From NCBI GenBank assembly GCA_013334485.1, contig JAAXXL010000006.1, positions 1 through 64,000 of the forward strand: a stretch of DNA of 64,000 nt, given 5' to 3'. The notes below the pieces were generated by a model, which made no database searches, was not told the origin of the DNA, and was given only the letters and a program-made list of their open reading frames with translations. The DNA is from Chlorobiaceae bacterium (GTDB lineage Bacteria; Bacteroidota; Chlorobiia; Chlorobiales; Chlorobiaceae). Shown here one piece after another: positions 1-11,245 of the stretch (within the stretch, counting starts at the first letter, position 1; each line of letters opens with the position of its first letter). A program made the translations under genes and the position numbers.

Positions 1-127
1 ATTTATTCCGAAACCCGATTACTGCGTTGGGTGGTGCTCGAAATCCTCATGTACTACGTGTACACTCCGGTTTCTGTGCTCCATCCGCCTTGTCCTCGGG
101 CTTCTCACGACAATAAATAGAGGTGCC
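1..127. repeat. Quasi-palindromic ~138-bp element, copy 1 (left end cut by window edge)
   Basis: ATTTATTCCGAAACCCGATTACTGCGTTGGGTGGTGCTCGAAATCCTCATGTAC...GACAATAAATAGAGGTGCC; near-identical to 10047-10184. Confidence 0.95.
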
Positions 128-144
128 GTAGTGGAGAAGCGGTT

Positions 145-687
145 TTATTCGCCCTCAAAATCGGTAAGCGAGTAGACGCTGTATCCCTTTTCAAGAATTT
201 TGCGCTCTCCGCCGATATCTGGCAGATTGACAATAAAAGCCATTTCCGCAATAACACCACCGACCTTTTCAACAAGAGCCGCAGCAGCGAGTGCAGTGCC
301 GCCGGTAGCAAGCAGATCATCGACAAGCAAAACCTTCTGACCGGGCTTGAGAGCATCTACATGAATTTCGATCTTGTCGGTTCCATACTCAAGTTCATAC
401 TCCTGGGAGACAACATCTGCTGGAAGTTTTCCGGGCTTTCTGACAGGAACAAATCCCTTGCCGAGCGTGTAGGAGAGTGCGCCGCCGATAATAAAGCCTC
501 GAGCCTCAATGCCTACAATCACATCAAAATCAACACCATTTTGAAGATAGTGCTGTGTAAGATTATCGATAACCAGCCTGAAACCTACCGGATCCTTGAT
601 AAGGGTGGTAATATCACGAAAGAGAATCCCTTTTTTCGGATAATCGGGAATCGAACGAATACGGGATTTAATGGGCATGGATAGCAA
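145..687 (-). CDS. apt: Adenine phosphoribosyltransferase (start possibly 678)
   Basis: PDYPKKGILFRDITTL and VLLVDDLLATGGT PRPP-binding motif. Confidence 0.96.
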   Translation of the reverse strand: MLSMPIKSRIRSIPDYPKKGILFRDITTLIKDPVGFRLVIDNLTQHYLQNGVDFDVIVGIEARGFIIGGALSYTLGKGFVPVRKPGKLPADVVSQEYELEYGTDKIEIHVDALKPGQKVLLVDDLLATGGTALAAAALVEKVGGVIAEMAFIVNLPDIGGERKILEKGYSVYSLTDFEGE

Positions 688-753
688 GGTTTAGTTGTTG
701 AGGAAATCGTGTTGAAATCAGATGGTTCCGCCCGAGTAAAAGAAAATAAAAAA

Positions 754-2115
754 TCAAGATAACAGTCTCCCATGCAAATTCAAATCATCATCCAGCCCTT
801 CAATGTGTACGGGCAACTCTCTTCCTGCCAGAGAGTGCTCCTCACCACTTCCGGCCCGGTCGACCATCACTCGCAGATAGTTACGGGTGTAACCGCAGGA
901 TTGCGGAATTCCATTGCGCTCGTGCCGGCACTGTTCAAAGAGAACCATCATATGCCTGCCAATATAACGCGACTTGAAAGCCGACTCCTTGCGACGTCCA
1001 AGTTCGTTCAGCACCCTGCTTCGTCTGGCAATTTCAACCGGTGAAACAGCAGTAAGCTCCCTGTTTGCTGTTTTTCTGGCAAGAGTGGTACCGGGGCGGA
1101 TGGAACAACTGAAAACGTGGAGATAGGCAAGAGGAAGCTCTTCAATAAAGCTGCAGATCTGCAAAAAATCCTCTTCACTTTCACCGGGAAAGCCGACCAT
1201 CACATCGGCTCCGATAGAACAATCAGTAATACCCGCAGCAACCGCATTCACCCTTGAACGGTAAAGCGCCGTATCATAACGACGATGCATAGCTTCAAGA
1301 ATACGATCCGAACCGCTCTGAAGAGGGATATGGAGATGCGGGACGATGTTTTTGGACCGGGCAACCAGTGCTATAAACTCACTGTCAACAACGTCCGGCT
1401 CAATAGAACTGATACGAATACGGTTGACAGGAACCTCTTCAAGACGGCGTAACAACTCCGGCAGCAGTGTACCGTTCTCGCGATAATCACCGATATTTAC
1501 ACCGGTCAGTACAATTTCCGGGTATCCTGACGCCGCAAGTATCCTGGCTCGCGCAACAATCTCTTCAGATGGAAGTGATCTTGACCGGCCCCTGATCAGA
1601 GGAATGGTACAGTAGGAACAGCCATAATCACACCCATCCTGTATTTTCAGAAATGCCCTGGTTCTGTCATGCCCCTTTACAGAGGTTGAAGAGTAACCGG
1701 GATAGACCGGATCACGAACCCCGTGATGCGACACCTTTACCAACGGAAGGGAAGCTGAAGGATCCATAATTTCATCATACCATTCAACCTCAAACTTCTC
1801 TTTGCTTCCAAGAATTGCATCGACTCCATTAATAGCAGAGAGCGCTTGCGGATTCAACTGACAATAACATCCAATGACAGCTATCCTGCTACCGGGATTA
1901 TGCTTTATAATCCCTCTTATTTTCTGACGGCATTTTTTCTCAGCCTGCTTTGTTACTGCACAGGTATGAATAATAACAAGTTCAGCGCCCTCTTCGAATG
2001 ATGATTCACTCCACCCTTTGCTGCATAATTTTTCAAGTATATATGACGTTTCAGAATAGTTCAACTTACATCCAAGAGTAACAGCGGCTACACGTTTTTT
2101 TATATAATCACTCAT
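754..2115 (-). CDS. mtaB: MtaB-family tRNA methylthiotransferase (radical SAM)
   Basis: VTLGCKLNYSE N-terminus, CDYGCSYCTIP radical SAM motif, C-terminal TRAM-like region. Confidence 0.88.
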   Translation of the reverse strand: MSDYIKKRVAAVTLGCKLNYSETSYILEKLCSKGWSESSFEEGAELVIIHTCAVTKQAEKKCRQKIRGIIKHNPGSRIAVIGCYCQLNPQALSAINGVDAILGSKEKFEVEWYDEIMDPSASLPLVKVSHHGVRDPVYPGYSSTSVKGHDRTRAFLKIQDGCDYGCSYCTIPLIRGRSRSLPSEEIVARARILAASGYPEIVLTGVNIGDYRENGTLLPELLRRLEEVPVNRIRISSIEPDVVDSEFIALVARSKNIVPHLHIPLQSGSDRILEAMHRRYDTALYRSRVNAVAAGITDCSIGADVMVGFPGESEEDFLQICSFIEELPLAYLHVFSCSIRPGTTLARKTANRELTAVSPVEIARRSRVLNELGRRKESAFKSRYIGRHMMVLFEQCRHERNGIPQSCGYTRNYLRVMVDRAGSGEEHSLAGRELPVHIEGLDDDLNLHGRLLS

Positions 2116-2292
2116 ATATATTATTGATCAGCTTCAGTCAAAAAGCAAAAAATTATCTCATATAATGGAAAGGAGCATAGAGTATCACAGCTCCCATCTT
2201 GCAGAGCAAAATATATTGTTCTATATTTTATTAAATAAACACAACTGCTCCACAACACTACGTTACTCTTTTAAACATAAATATAGCTCACA

Positions 2293-2748
2293 ATGAGTAC
2301 GCAAAAAACAGAGTCAGGGACACCTGATAAATATGATATATTTGTTCAGAAAATAGACTTCTTTCAATCACTTGTTGAAGAAAAAAAGAGCCTTCAGACT
2401 AAAATTGCCTCTATTCAAAAGGAGTGTCAGGAGAAAATAAGGCCGCTGGAAGAGGAACTCTCGGGAATCATCAAAAAACTTGAGGCTAACCTCTCAAAAC
2501 TTGAGGGGGGAGCGCCGCCGGAGGCTGGAACAGCAAAATTCAGCAGGGGGCAGTTAGGCAGTTCAATCAAGGATCTGCTCCGCTCAAATCCGTTAAAAAC
2601 CTTCAAACCGCGTGAAATAGCCGAAGCACTCAACACAAAAGGGACTACCGTCAGCCTCTGGTTCAATAAATACGGAGTGAACGATGCTGCAATTGAGCGG
2701 GTACCGGCAGGAAAAAATGGCAAACGCTATGTTTACAAAATAAGGTAG
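2293..2748 (+). CDS. Hypothetical protein: coiled coil plus C-terminal winged-helix-like region
   Basis: Heptad-rich N-terminal half, then SIKDLLRSNPLKTFKPREIAEALNTKGTTVSLWFNKYG. Confidence 0.75.
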   Translation: MSTQKTESGTPDKYDIFVQKIDFFQSLVEEKKSLQTKIASIQKECQEKIRPLEEELSGIIKKLEANLSKLEGGAPPEAGTAKFSRGQLGSSIKDLLRSNPLKTFKPREIAEALNTKGTTVSLWFNKYGVNDAAIERVPAGKNGKRYVYKIR

Positions 2749-2776
2749 CACGAGCGTATACCCTCCTGTGAAATCA

Positions 2777-2820
2777 CATAACCGTAAAACGCATCACACC
2801 CGGTGCGTTTTACGGTTATG
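2777..2820. terminator. Perfect 17-bp stem hairpin between convergent genes
   Basis: CATAACCGTAAAACGCA / TGCGTTTTACGGTTATG with 10-nt loop. Confidence 0.85.
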
Positions 2821-2830
2821 CTCACCTTCC

Positions 2831-4054
2831 CTAATAGCCCAGATTTCTTTTGTTTCTGAAGAAATTGAGGGCCAGTCCAACCATAATCATATTACCCACA
2901 AGCGAAGAACCACCGTAGGAGACAAAAGGAAGTGGTACGCCGATGACAGGTATAAGACCGATGGTCATTCCGATATTGATAACTACATGGACAAAAAGCA
3001 ATGACACAAAACCAGCAAGCGTCAACTCGACAAACCTGTTTTTTATTGAAAAAATTGCCCAGATCAATCGGAGAATCAAAACAAGATAAAAGCCTATCAA
3101 AAGCGCAGCACCGAGAAATCCCAACTCTTCGGCAATAACGCAAAAAATAAAATCGGTCCACTGAGCCGGAATAAAACGAAGCTGTGTCTGTGTACCGTGA
3201 AGAAATCCTTTTCCGAAAAAACCGCCTGAGCTGATTGCTATTTTTGCCTGGAGAACATTGTATCCTGCCCCCTGTGGATCAGACATCGGATCAAGAAAGG
3301 TTTGTATCCTTTTCATCTGATGCGGCTTCAATATTTCGGCTGCAAACCGGTTGGTAAATATTCCGGTAAGAAGCCCTGAGAGAATAACAAACAACTGATG
3401 CATCTGATATTTCTTCCTGACGTAAACCAGCAGAGCAAAAAGAAAAAGGGAAAGTACAATAATGATATAGATGTTGATAAAACCTGTAAGCATCAGAATA
3501 ACAGGAAAAACAAGCAGCATCAGAATATAGATATCAAAACCGGCCATGATAATCATCGGTGCAATAAAAGAGATGCAGGTCAGGGTTGTACCCACATCAG
3601 GCTGCAACATGATAAGTATGGCAGGTAAAAGCGGAATAGCAAGCGCCGTCAACAGATGAGGTATGGAGTGAATATCAGTTTCATCATCAGAAAGAAATCG
3701 TGACAAGGCAAGAATGGTCGCCATCTTTGCAATTTCGGAGGGCTGAAAGCTGAAAAACCCGATTTTCACCCAACTGGTCTGTCCGGCAATTTTTTTTCCG
3801 AAAACAAGCACCAGAACCAGCAGGAGAAGCCCGATAATGTAGAAAACATAGGAGTTATCCCTGATAACACGAACATCGTTGTAGTAAACAAATACAAGAG
3901 CAACTACACCGATAATGGCCCAGGCAAACTGCCGGTAAAAGAGCGTGGGATCGCCGCTCCCATGTGTTGCGCTGAAAACCGCCATCAAACCAAGAACAAT
4001 CAGTCCGGCCATGGGAACGAGAAGCCATTTATCGAGCTCGCTTTGTTTTTGCAT
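2831..4054 (-). CDS. rodA: Rod shape-determining protein RodA (SEDS family)
   Basis: Multi-[34 protein letters not shown] motifs. Confidence 0.93.
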   Translation of the reverse strand: MQKQSELDKWLLVPMAGLIVLGLMAVFSATHGSGDPTLFYRQFAWAIIGVVALVFVYYNDVRVIRDNSYVFYIIGLLLLVLVLVFGKKIAGQTSWVKIGFFSFQPSEIAKMATILALSRFLSDDETDIHSIPHLLTALAIPLLPAILIMLQPDVGTTLTCISFIAPMIIMAGFDIYILMLLVFPVILMLTGFINIYIIIVLSLFLFALLVYVRKKYQMHQLFVILSGLLTGIFTNRFAAEILKPHQMKRIQTFLDPMSDPQGAGYNVLQAKIAISSGGFFGKGFLHGTQTQLRFIPAQWTDFIFCVIAEELGFLGAALLIGFYLVLILRLIWAIFSIKNRFVELTLAGFVSLLFVHVVINIGMTIGLIPVIGVPLPFVSYGGSSLVGNMIMVGLALNFFRNKRNLGY

Positions 4055-4146
4055 TGATCAGTTGTATTGCCCTGTTTGCATTATCTTCAGAGACTATAAT
4101 TTAGTATAGTATTGTTTAAAGCGATTGAACACTTCACAAAATAAAT

Positions 4147-5064
4147 ATGACTTCAACAAAGTTTTCCTGCGGTTTTGCGATTATCATCGGACCGCCCAAT
4201 GCAGGCAAATCAACCCTGCTTAACGAATTGCTTGACTATAAGCTCTCTATTGTAACACCTAAACCGCAAACCACAAGAAAGAAAATCACCGGTATCTATC
4301 ACAACGAGAAGTGCCAGATTATCTTTCTTGATACACCCGGTATCATGAAGCCGCAGCAGAAACTGCACGAGTCGATGCTTGGCGTCATCCGCGATACCCT
4401 TAAAGATGCCGATATCGTCATTGCTCTTCTCCCCTACTCCGGAAAAAAAGATTTTTTTGACCGCGAATTTGCCAGTGAGCTCTTCAACACCTGGCTGAAG
4501 CCTTCAGGAAAAAAGATTATTGTCGTTCTCAATAAATGTGACCTGGTCAGTGAAGAGCGTCAGCATACAGCAGAAGAGTTTGTCCGGACAACCTGGAATC
4601 CGTCAGCCGTCCTCTCGGTTTCGGCACTCAAAGGAAGCAACCTCACAGCCCTTATCGACACCATTCAGCCCACTCTGCCTCTCAACTACCCACTCTATCC
4701 GGAAGATACGCTCAGTACCGCACCTGAACGGTTTTTTGTAAGCGAAATCATCCGCGAAAAGATATTTCTGCTCTATGGCCGCGAAGTGCCTTACTCTACA
4801 GAGGTGGTGATCGACGAGTTCAAGGAGCAGCATGAAAATGATCCAAAAAGAAAGGATCTGATTCGCTGTTCAGTGATTGTGGAGCGTGAAACCCAGAAAC
4901 AGATTCTGATAGGCAGCAAGGGAGCCGCGCTGAAAAAACTCGGTCAGACAGCAAGAAAGGATATCGAGGAGCTGCTCGGAAGGCCGGTTTTTCTTGAGCT
5001 CTTCATCAAGGTACGCCCTGACTGGCGAAAGAATCAGACCTTCCTTAAAAGCTATGGATACTGA
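4147..5064 (+). CDS. era: GTPase Era
   Basis: [23 protein letters not shown] and C-terminal KH domain. Confidence 0.96.
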   Translation: MTSTKFSCGFAIIIGPPNAGKSTLLNELLDYKLSIVTPKPQTTRKKITGIYHNEKCQIIFLDTPGIMKPQQKLHESMLGVIRDTLKDADIVIALLPYSGKKDFFDREFASELFNTWLKPSGKKIIVVLNKCDLVSEERQHTAEEFVRTTWNPSAVLSVSALKGSNLTALIDTIQPTLPLNYPLYPEDTLSTAPERFFVSEIIREKIFLLYGREVPYSTEVVIDEFKEQHENDPKRKDLIRCSVIVERETQKQILIGSKGAALKKLGQTARKDIEELLGRPVFLELFIKVRPDWRKNQTFLKSYGY

Positions 5065-5116
5065 AAACAGCGTTAACTAATGGCACCACAATTAATTGTT
5101 ATGCGCGGTTTGAGGA

Positions 5117-5158
5117 TTTTTGAACCACGAAACTGACGAAATGACACGAAATCATGCA
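5117..5158. repeat. CCACGAAA/ACACGAAAT dispersed repeat
   Basis: TTTTGAACCACGAAACTGACGAAATGACACGAAATC; related block at 51557. Confidence 0.6.
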
Positions 5159-5185
5159 CAAGAAAACCATCCTGCTGTTCTCTTC

Positions 5186-5221
5186 GTCCTTGCTGTCCCT
5201 GTAGTCCCTGTTGTCCTTGAT
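5186..5221. repeat. 9-nt tandem array, class GTCCYTGNN (4 units)
   Basis: GTCCTTGCT GTCCCTGTA GTCCCTGTT GTCCTTGAT. Confidence 0.85.
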
Positions 5222-5286
5222 CTCTTTTCAGAGCACCGCACAACGAAGCAATCGAATCGCGGAATAAATTAATAGTGTTGCCGAAA

Positions 5287-5320
5287 TGAGAAAAGCCCCG
5301 AATTGCGGGGCTTTTCTCAT
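5287..5320 (-). terminator. Rho-independent terminator downstream of rpsA
   Basis: TGAGAAAAGCCCCG aattg CGGGGCTTTTCTCA. Confidence 0.9.
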
Positions 5321-5343
5321 TGTACTTAAATCAGCAGTGAACC

Positions 5344-7134
5344 TTAGTTCTCTGCCGGTTTTGGTTCTGCGGCTTTTTTGTCAGCCGATTTGATAGGGGG
5401 CTCAAGCTCGGCAGTTGCCGCCTCGATCTCCTTTTTCTCATTCGGATGAGCCAACAGGTAGGCCTCAATCTCTTCCTTGCTCTTGTCCTTGAAATACTCA
5501 AGAGCTGAAAGTATGATTCGCTTGTTCTCCTTGTCAAACTCAATGACACGAAGTGGCAGTCCGTCACCAATCTTGAACGAAGAGTGAATATCCTTCACGC
5601 CGCCCTGAAGAAGGTGTGATACCGGAACAAATCCGTCCACATCACCAGGCAGAATGACGATAACGCCCTTTTCAATGATCTGTGAAATCTCACCGGGGGT
5701 TTCGGCTCCGACAGCATACTTCTGTTCGAATTCGTCCCACGGATCCTGATTGATCTGCTTGTGACCAAGCGCAATACGACGTGCGTGTACGTCAAACTTG
5801 AGAACCTTAACCTCAAGTTCCTGGTTCTTCTTGACCAGTTCACTTGGATGGCGGATTTTCTTTGTCCAGGAGAGGTCGGAAATGTGAACCAGACCGTCAA
5901 CTCCGGGCTCAAGCTCAACAAAGACACCGAAATCAGTGATATTGCTGACTGTTCCTTTATGCAAAGAGTTCTCGATATACTTCTCGGAGAGAGCAATCCA
6001 TGGATCCTCGTTGACACGCTTCATAGAGAGCGAAAGCTTTGTGTGATCCTTGTCGATATTGAGGATAACACACTCCACTTCCTGACCGAGGGTGACAAAC
6101 TGACCCGGATGCTTGATGTGCTGTGTCCAGCTCATCTCGGAGATGTGAACAAGACCCTCGATACCCTTCTCGATTTCGACAAAAGCGCCGTAGTCGGTAA
6201 TGGAAACAACACGACCCTGTGCTTTGGAACCGACAGGATATTTGAGTTCGATATTTTCCCACGGATGTGACTCAAGCTGCTTCATGCCCAAAGAGACTCT
6301 CTTGGTGTTCTCGTCAAAGCCGACAACAACAACCTTGATCGGCTGATCAAGATCAACAACCTCTGAAGGATGATTGATTCTGCCCCAGGTGATATCAGTG
6401 ATGTGCACAAGACCGTCAAGACCGCCGAGATCGACGAAGATACCGAAATCGGTAATGTTCTTGACTGTACCCTCAAGCACCATACCCACCTTGATATTGG
6501 CGAGCATCTCTTCACGACGTGCAGCGTACTCCTCTTCGAGGATAACTTTATGACTGACAACAATATTCTGTGTAACCGGATTGATCTTGACAACCCTGAA
6601 GTCCATGGTCTGACCGACAAGCGCATCAAAGTCACGAACCGGCTTGACATCGATCTGCGAACCGGGAAGGAAGGCCTCAACACCTGAGAGCGAGACTGTC
6701 ATACCGCCCTTGACGCGGTTGATGATCTTGCCGGTGATGATGGTATCATTTTCAATTGAATCATAGATCTTGTCCCAGATTCTCAGGACGTCTGCTTTCT
6801 TCTTTGAAAGAATAAGCTGTCCCATCTTGTCTTCGATGTTCTCAAGGTATACTTCAACATCATCGCCAACCTTGACCTCATCGTCATCGCGGAACTCAAG
6901 CAGGGAGACGATGCCTTCCGACTTGAAGCCGACATCAATCGTGACATCCTTGTTGGATATCGAAACAATTCTTCCCTTTACAATTTCGTCTTCGGTAATT
7001 TCATTGAGCGTGCTCGAATAGAGCTGCTCCATCAGTGCAAGTTCAGAGGCTTCGTAGTTTGCAAAAACCTTGATCTTTTTCCTTGCAGGTCTTTCCTTGA
7101 CCTTTTTGTCCTGTGTTGTAAATGCTTCTGCCAT
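5344..7134 (-). CDS. rpsA: 30S ribosomal protein S1
   Basis: Repeated S1 domains ([46 protein letters not shown]). Confidence 0.97.
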   Translation of the reverse strand: MAEAFTTQDKKVKERPARKKIKVFANYEASELALMEQLYSSTLNEITEDEIVKGRIVSISNKDVTIDVGFKSEGIVSLLEFRDDDEVKVGDDVEVYLENIEDKMGQLILSKKKADVLRIWDKIYDSIENDTIITGKIINRVKGGMTVSLSGVEAFLPGSQIDVKPVRDFDALVGQTMDFRVVKINPVTQNIVVSHKVILEEEYAARREEMLANIKVGMVLEGTVKNITDFGIFVDLGGLDGLVHITDITWGRINHPSEVVDLDQPIKVVVVGFDENTKRVSLGMKQLESHPWENIELKYPVGSKAQGRVVSITDYGAFVEIEKGIEGLVHISEMSWTQHIKHPGQFVTLGQEVECVILNIDKDHTKLSLSMKRVNEDPWIALSEKYIENSLHKGTVSNITDFGVFVELEPGVDGLVHISDLSWTKKIRHPSELVKKNQELEVKVLKFDVHARRIALGHKQINQDPWDEFEQKYAVGAETPGEISQIIEKGVIVILPGDVDGFVPVSHLLQGGVKDIHSSFKIGDGLPLRVIEFDKENKRIILSALEYFKDKSKEEIEAYLLAHPNEKKEIEAATAELEPPIKSADKKAAEPKPAEN

Positions 7135-7219
7135 TAATTTTTTCCTTCCTCTCTTTTGAATAAGCCAGCTTGCCGCGAGAGATTACAGCATGTGGTTTTA
7201 TGGTTGATGAAAAAAAATG

Positions 7220-7921
7220 TCACTTCGTCTCTGTTTCGAGAGCAAGTTTATATACTCTTTCTACCTGAGAATCTATCGTTAAATCCGATGTATCAATTTC
7301 GACTGCATCCGGATGTTTTTTGAGCGGCGCGTGCTCCCGAAGGGTATCCTCCTCGTCACGCTGCTTGATCTCCTTTTCAAGCAGATCAAGATCCGGCAGT
7401 TCCGCACCCTCCGGAGATTTGGCAATCAGCTCGGCATAGCGCCGTTTTGCCCGCTCACGGGCATCGGCTACAAGAAATATTTTCAGTTCGGCGTCAGGAA
7501 AAACAACAGTGCCAATATCGCGACCGTCCATTACCACTGCACGCTCCCGGCCAAGTTCCTGCTGCATCCGGCGAAGCCGGTCACGAACAGGCTTGAGTGA
7601 ACTGATAAAACTGACCTCACGGCTGACACGATTATCGCGAATCCCGGCAGTCACATCGCTACCGTCAAGGATAACGCGGTCACCCTTAAACTCTATAGAA
7701 ATAGTATCAAGCAGAACGGAAACACTCTGGGGAGAAGTGCGCAAGCCGTCAAGAACACCCTCTCTGAGGGCCTTGAAGGTTACTGCCCGGTACATGGCGC
7801 CGGTATCAATATAGGTGTATCCGAGCTTCTGGGCCACTTTTCTGGCTGTCGTACTTTTTCCGGATGCAGCCGGCCCGTCTATGGCGATAATAATACGCTT
7901 TTTCCCGATTTCCTGTTTCAC
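7220..7921 (-). CDS. cmk: Cytidylate kinase
   Basis: [35 protein letters not shown]. Confidence 0.96.
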   Translation of the reverse strand: MKQEIGKKRIIIAIDGPAASGKSTTARKVAQKLGYTYIDTGAMYRAVTFKALREGVLDGLRTSPQSVSVLLDTISIEFKGDRVILDGSDVTAGIRDNRVSREVSFISSLKPVRDRLRRMQQELGRERAVVMDGRDIGTVVFPDAELKIFLVADARERAKRRYAELIAKSPEGAELPDLDLLEKEIKQRDEEDTLREHAPLKKHPDAVEIDTSDLTIDSQVERVYKLALETETK

Positions 7922-8043
7922 TGAAATATTCCAATTTGGCCTGTCATTTTATAAAATATATTTGCTTTTTCCAAACTTAATGGTTACATGTTAAAGCCAT
8001 GCCAGTTTGCATTGGTCTCTCTATTCAATAAACTTATTCTGTT

Positions 8044-9135
8044 ATGTCACTTCGCTGCGGCATTGTAGGACTCCCAAATGTCGGAAAGTCTACACTTTTC
8101 AATGCTATCACCGCCAAACAGGCTGAAGCCGCCAACTACCCGTTTTGTACCATTGAACCAAATGTCGGAACTGTTCTTGTTCCTGACGAACGGATGCAGT
8201 TGATCGCCAATGTGGTTAAAACGCCGACACTGGTACCGACAACCCTTGAAATCGTCGATATTGCCGGACTGGTAAAAGGAGCGAGTAAAGGCGAGGGACT
8301 CGGCAACCAGTTTCTCTCTCATATCAGGGAGGTTGATGCTATTGTGCATGTTGTACGCTGTTTTGATGACGAGAACATTATTCATGTTGAAGGAAAGATC
8401 GATCCGGCAGATGACATCATCACCATTGATACGGAGTTGATGCTTGCCGATCTTGACAGTATGGAACGCAGAATCGAACGGCTGAGGAAAAACGCAAAAA
8501 AAGAGAAAGAGCTGCTCCTGCAGGTTGAATTAGCGGAAAAAATAATCAGCGGACTCAGTGAAGGGATCCCTGCCCGAAAGATAATAGAGACGGATGAAGA
8601 GAAGGAGATGGCAAAACAGTTCTTTCTGCTCTCCACCAAACCGATCCTCTTTGCCGCCAATGTAGCTGAAGATGATATTGCTGAAGGGAACGCCTATACC
8701 AGGAAAGTTGCAGAGATCGCCGCTGCATCGGGCTCGAAAATGCTCATTATCAGCGCAAAAACAGAAGCAGATATTGCCGAACTCCCCGCAGAAGATCGGC
8801 CGGAGTTTCTTGAAAGTCTCGGTCTTGAGATGTCGGGCCTCGACCGCCTGATCCAGACCGCCTATGACCTGCTCGGTCTGCAAACCTACTTTACCGCCGG
8901 TGTCAAAGAGGTTCATGCATGGACCATCCGCAAGGGTGCTGCCGGTCCTGAAGCCGCAGGAGCCATCCACTCCGATTTTGAAAAGGGGTTTATCCGTGCC
9001 GAAGTGATGTCATACCTTGATCTTATTGAACTCGGCTCGGAGCAGAAAGTCAAGGAGGCAGGCAAGCTTCGTTCGGAAGGAAAGGAGTATATTGTGAAGG
9101 ATGGGGATGTGATAGTATTCCGATTCAATGTTTGA
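8044..9135 (+). CDS. ychF: Redox-regulated ATPase YchF
   Basis: [32 protein letters not shown]-terminal TGS domain. Confidence 0.96.
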   Translation: MSLRCGIVGLPNVGKSTLFNAITAKQAEAANYPFCTIEPNVGTVLVPDERMQLIANVVKTPTLVPTTLEIVDIAGLVKGASKGEGLGNQFLSHIREVDAIVHVVRCFDDENIIHVEGKIDPADDIITIDTELMLADLDSMERRIERLRKNAKKEKELLLQVELAEKIISGLSEGIPARKIIETDEEKEMAKQFFLLSTKPILFAANVAEDDIAEGNAYTRKVAEIAAASGSKMLIISAKTEADIAELPAEDRPEFLESLGLEMSGLDRLIQTAYDLLGLQTYFTAGVKEVHAWTIRKGAAGPEAAGAIHSDFEKGFIRAEVMSYLDLIELGSEQKVKEAGKLRSEGKEYIVKDGDVIVFRFNV

Positions 9136-9146
9136 AAAAAAGAATA

Positions 9147-9182
9147 GGGCCTATGGTACCTATAGGACTTATGGGTCCCATA
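9147..9182. repeat. 9-nt tandem array, class GGNCYTATR (4 units)
   Basis: GGGCCTATG GTACCTATA GGACTTATG GGTCCCATA. Confidence 0.8.
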
Positions 9183-9226
9183 AAGATTAAAAGATCACTT
9201 TTTACGGCGCATTATATACTTAAACC

Positions 9227-10045
9227 ATGCTGCACCATAAAGTCACCCCTGAAAGTCCGATAGGCATCTTTGACTCCGGTGTGGGAGGGCTGACCGTGGT
9301 CAAAGCCATCCGGGCAGCTCTCCCCTCAGAAAGACTGATCTACTTCGGCGATACGGCTCGTGTTCCTTACGGGCCTAAATCCCAGATTACCATCCGCAAG
9401 TATGCCGCTGACGACACCGCCATACTCATGCGCTATCAACCAAAATTGATTATTGTTGCCTGCAATACCGTTTCCGCCCTTGCTCTTGACGTGGTCGAGA
9501 AATCGTGCAGCGGAATACCGGTGATCGGCGTACTGAAAGCCGGCGCCGCGCTGGCCGTGCAGGTAACAAAAAACAACCGTATCGGGGTTATCGGAACCCA
9601 GGCCACAGTCTGCTCAAACGCCTACGCCCGGGAGATCAACCTCTTGAGTGAGGAGGCGGAGGTAATCTCAAAAGCCTGCCCGCTTTTTGTTCCGCTCGCC
9701 GAAGAGGGTTTTATTGACCACCCTGCCACAAAACTTGTTGCTGAAGAGTATCTTTCCGGGATCCGCAAGCACAATATTGATACCCTCGTCCTCGGATGTA
9801 CACACTACCCGATCCTCAAGCAGGTGATTGCAGAGAGCATCGGGCCCGGCATCCGCATTATTGACTCGGCTGAAGCTGTAGCCATCAAAACAAAAGAGCT
9901 TCTCACTGAGTCAGGCCTGCTTAATCCGGCTGAAGAGCCTTCAGTACCTCACCTGCTTGTGAGCGATCTGCCCCAGAAATTCAGCCAGCTCTACCAGCTC
10001 TTTATGGGCATGGAGATGCCGGATGTTGAATTGGTGGAAGTATAA
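9227..10045 (+). CDS. murI: Glutamate racemase
   Basis: [27 protein letters not shown]. Confidence 0.97.
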   Translation: MLHHKVTPESPIGIFDSGVGGLTVVKAIRAALPSERLIYFGDTARVPYGPKSQITIRKYAADDTAILMRYQPKLIIVACNTVSALALDVVEKSCSGIPVIGVLKAGAALAVQVTKNNRIGVIGTQATVCSNAYAREINLLSEEAEVISKACPLFVPLAEEGFIDHPATKLVAEEYLSGIRKHNIDTLVLGCTHYPILKQVIAESIGPGIRIIDSAEAVAIKTKELLTESGLLNPAEEPSVPHLLVSDLPQKFSQLYQLFMGMEMPDVELVEV

Positions 10046-10046
10046 T

Positions 10047-10184
10047 GGGCACCTCTATTTATTCCGAAACCCGATTACTGCGTTGGGTAGTGCTCGAAAT
10101 CCTCATGTACAACCTGTACACTCCGGTTTCTGTGCTCCATCCGCCTTGTTCTCGGGCTTCTCACGACAATAAATAGAGGTGCCC
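10047..10184. repeat. Quasi-palindromic element, copy 2 (complete, 138 bp)
   Basis: Perfect 17-bp TIR GGGCACCTCTATTTATT / AATAAATAGAGGTGCCC. Confidence 0.95.
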
Positions 10185-10281
10185 TAATACCGGAAAGAGC
10201 GACTCCCCTCTTTTTCACCTTTGCCTTTTGCCGTCACAGTTGTTACTTTTGACTTTTCCTATTGACCTTAATCTCTATAGC

Positions 10282-11235
10282 GTGAAAGTAAACCTCGACC
10301 GTACTTCATCAGGTTTCTGCATAGGCGTGCAGGGCACCATCCACGTCGCTGAAGAAAAACTCCAGGATCCACAGGGATTATACTCACTCGGCGATGTCGT
10401 CCACAATGAGGCCGAGGTAAAACGGCTGGAAGCTCTTGGTCTTGTCACTATCGATGAGCCAACCTTCCGGAAACTTGGAAATGCCCGTGTACTCATCAGG
10501 GCTCACGGGGAGCCACCATCAACCTACAAAACAGCGGAAGAGAACAATCTGGAAGTCACCGATACGACATGCCCGGTCGTTTCCAGACTTCAGCGGACAA
10601 CCAGAGCGCTCCATGAGCTGGGTTACCAGATCATCATCTACGGAAAACCTACCCATCCGGAGGTAATAGGCATCAACGGTCAGTGTGCAAACAACGCTAT
10701 TATCATCAAGCATGCCGACCTCAGCGACCCCGAAGAGATAAAAAGACTCGACGCTGCAAAAAAAACCGCGCTCATCAGCCAGACAACTATGGATGTTCCG
10801 GGATTTTATGAGCTCAAGCTGAATCTTGAGGCACGCTTCGCGCCCGCAGCGCAGGAACCATGGATGGCAATCCGCGACATTGATATTACTGCCGAAGTGA
10901 CCGGCATTCGCACTATGCCTCGCTTTATCTTCAAGGACACCATCTGCCGGCAGGTATCAAGCCGCAACCAGAAGCTGCATGATTTTGCACTTGCCAATGA
11001 GATTATCATCTTTGTGGCCGGTAAAAAAAGTTCGAACGGCCAGGTGCTCTATAATATCTGCCGTGATGCTAATCCCCGAAGCTACTTCATCGAAGATGTT
11101 GAGGATATTCAGCCGGAGTGGCTCATCTCAAATAATGGAGGCAGCGTTTCGAGTACCGGGATCTGCGGTGCAACCTCAACACCAATGTGGCTGCTTGAAA
11201 AGGTAGCAAACCATATCGAAAGTAACTTCCCCTGA
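10282..11235 (+). CDS. ispH: 4-hydroxy-3-methylbut-2-enyl diphosphate reductase (GTG start preferred over ORF start 10228)
   Basis: [43 protein letters not shown]. Confidence 0.93.
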   Translation: MKVNLDRTSSGFCIGVQGTIHVAEEKLQDPQGLYSLGDVVHNEAEVKRLEALGLVTIDEPTFRKLGNARVLIRAHGEPPSTYKTAEENNLEVTDTTCPVVSRLQRTTRALHELGYQIIIYGKPTHPEVIGINGQCANNAIIIKHADLSDPEEIKRLDAAKKTALISQTTMDVPGFYELKLNLEARFAPAAQEPWMAIRDIDITAEVTGIRTMPRFIFKDTICRQVSSRNQKLHDFALANEIIIFVAGKKSSNGQVLYNICRDANPRSYFIEDVEDIQPEWLISNNGGSVSSTGICGATSTPMWLLEKVANHIESNFP

Positions 11236-11245
11236 AGACACACAC

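Noticed and set aside
105-356. 83-aa ORF at left edge
   Set aside because: Overlaps the quasi-palindromic element and apt out of frame.
5761-6270. 169-aa plus-strand ORF inside rpsA (and similar ORFs at 6370-6687)
   Set aside because: Antisense shadows arising from repeated S1-domain codon usage.
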